Source: Ignavibacteria bacterium (GTDB lineage: Bacteria > Bacteroidota > Ignavibacteria > Ignavibacteriales > Ignavibacteriaceae). From it: a stretch of DNA of 16,601 nt. The notes under the pieces were generated by a model, which saw nothing but the letters and a program-made list of their open reading frames with translations, was not told the origin of the DNA and searched no databases. Shown here one piece after another: positions 15,681 through 16,601 of this stretch (its first letter is position 1; each line of letters starts with the position of its first letter). The stretch lies in assembly GCA_030648225.1 (NCBI GenBank), contig JAUSIA010000063.1:1-16601 (forward strand). The letters run 5' to 3'. The position numbers were made by a program, and so were the translations under genes.

Positions 15681-16601
15681 ATTTTTCAAAATCCATTTCA
15701 CATTTCTATTATTATCACCTATGGTATTTATTGTGAAATCCTTATACTTCATTACATGCAACAGATTTTTAACCTTATCAACTTTTTGCTTTTCTGTAAG
15801 GACATCTGGCAACTTGCTTATAAGTAATTCAATAATTTCCTTTTTCGTCGAACTCTTGCTTTTTTTCAGCAATTCAATAATAAGTTGTTTGTAATATGCA
15901 TCATCAAGCCCTTTATTCTTAATGTATTTTGCTTTTTCATCCGTAATCTCAGCAACTTTAAAAGATACATAAATATTCGGATACCGCCCCTCAATAAGCT
16001 TGTTTTTCTTTAGAACAAGAGCTTGTTCCTTAGAAATCTGCAACCCTTTTTGAACTTTATCCAGCAGAAAAATTGTATCCATGTCTAATGCTTCATCCTG
16101 ATATAAAAGCTTGGTATAATTTTCATCAAGGATTTTGCCATAAATAGTTACCTTGACACGACTAGACTCGCTCAGGTCGTAATCCGGAAGTGGGAAAAAT
16201 CTTTTCTTTAATATTCTATAAATCTCCTTTATTCCCGAAGTCACCGTATCAATCAAGTTCAGGTTCACCATTGCTTCCACAAGGAATGGGTTTCGATAAT
16301 AAGGAGGCGAATAATAATCTTTTAGAACATTTTCAACACTCCCCGGAATGAAACTACCTTCATTTGTAAAAAGCAATTTATCGTCAAGTTCATTTACATA
16401 AATTCTACCACCAAGTTCATAATTCTGGTGTGCAATACAATTATGTAAAACTTCTCTTACAAGCCAATTATCATATTGGTCTGTCTCAATAGGAAAAAGT
16501 GTCAACTGACTTGGCATATACCTGTACCTTAAATTTCTCACTTTTGCAAACACTTTATCAATGGTTGACAAAACAGGTATATTGAAATGTTCATAATCTT
16601 T
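15666..16601 (-). CDS. Schlafen/RecG-like ATP-binding protein, C-terminal part (cut by window edge)
   Basis: The frame is open to base 16601 (upstream residues read KDYEHFNIPV), so the TTG at 16569-16571 is an internal codon and the start is outside. REVLHNCIAHQNYELGGRI, LLFTNEGSF, YYRNPFLVEAM and LIDTVTSGIKEI match the GHKL-like ATP-binding domain that follows an AlbA_2/Schlafen-type N-domain in 'RecG-like' or 'divergent AAA-4' proteins. The last ~120 residues are Lys-rich and probably winged-helix. Genes of this kind are common as accessory or regulatory genes in BREX and other defence loci. It ends 155 bases before pglZ, separated by element B. Confidence 0.8.
   Translation of the reverse strand, partial: KDYEHFNIPVLSTIDKVFAKVRNLRYRYMPSQLTLFPIETDQYDNWLVREVLHNCIAHQNYELGGRIYVNELDDKLLFTNEGSFIPGSVENVLKDYYSPPYYRNPFLVEAMVNLNLIDTVTSGIKEIYRILKKRFFPLPDYDLSESSRVKVTIYGKILDENYTKLLYQDEALDMDTIFLLDKVQKGLQISKEQALVLKKNKLIEGRYPNIYVSFKVAEITDEKAKYIKNKGLDDAYYKQLIIELLKKSKSSTKKEIIELLISKLPDVLTEKQKVDKVKNLLHVMKYKDFTINTIGDNNRNVKWILKNDWLK

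Overview
The window looks like a defence island from an AT-rich Gram-positive bacterium, most likely a clostridial species of the Ruminiclostridium/Acetivibrio kind. The grounds are A+T-rich codon use, strong purine-rich ribosome binding sites (GGAGG-type) and two Rpn/YhgA-type PD-(D/E)XK nuclease genes with GKxEGKxE tails, which are common in Clostridia. No taxonomic marker is present, so this is inference.

Right half (about 7.6-16.6 kb, all minus strand): the downstream half of a BREX phage-resistance locus. From the right edge it reads: a Schlafen/RecG-like ATP-binding protein cut by the window edge; PglZ (alkaline-phosphatase-fold, type A); BrxL (AAA+ with Lon-like C-terminus); a 451-residue protein with a possible degenerate phospholipase-D-like N-terminus; an N-terminal fragment resembling the nucleotide-modification-associated Nmad3 family; an unknown 200-residue protein with a TTG start; and decayed remains of a possible uracil-DNA-glycosylase-like gene. 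The pglZ-brxL order and the PglZ type fit BREX type 1. The other core genes (brxA, brxB, brxC, pglX) would be expected beyond base 16601.

Left half (1-7.5 kb): a mosaic of stand-alone defence genes and debris. It holds an Rpn nuclease pseudogene with an internal deletion, an orphan HEPN-domain protein (minus), a 970-residue primase-helicase-phospholipase-D fusion of the TOTE conflict type (plus), a 13-codon stub of its downstream neighbour, a dead short-chain dehydrogenase start, and a second Rpn nuclease with an asparagine-rich N-terminal extension (minus). Among the debris is a 65-base relic of a second pglZ (2152-2216).

The least explained signal is a pair of ~140-base intergenic elements (5646-5790 and 15546-15680). 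Both carry the same forward-reverse-AAGCCTTG-forward-reverse layout at nearly identical spacing, but with different core words (GGGTAAA/TTTACCC versus GGTTAAA/TTTAACC), so the two arms have changed together. One lies directly upstream of pglZ; the other abuts the dead dehydrogenase.

Together the genes point to repeated gain and loss of anti-mobile-element systems. BrxL and PglZ would act with the unseen methyltransferase PglX and the ATPase BrxC to block phage DNA replication; the HEPN and TOTE-type proteins would be independent effectors.
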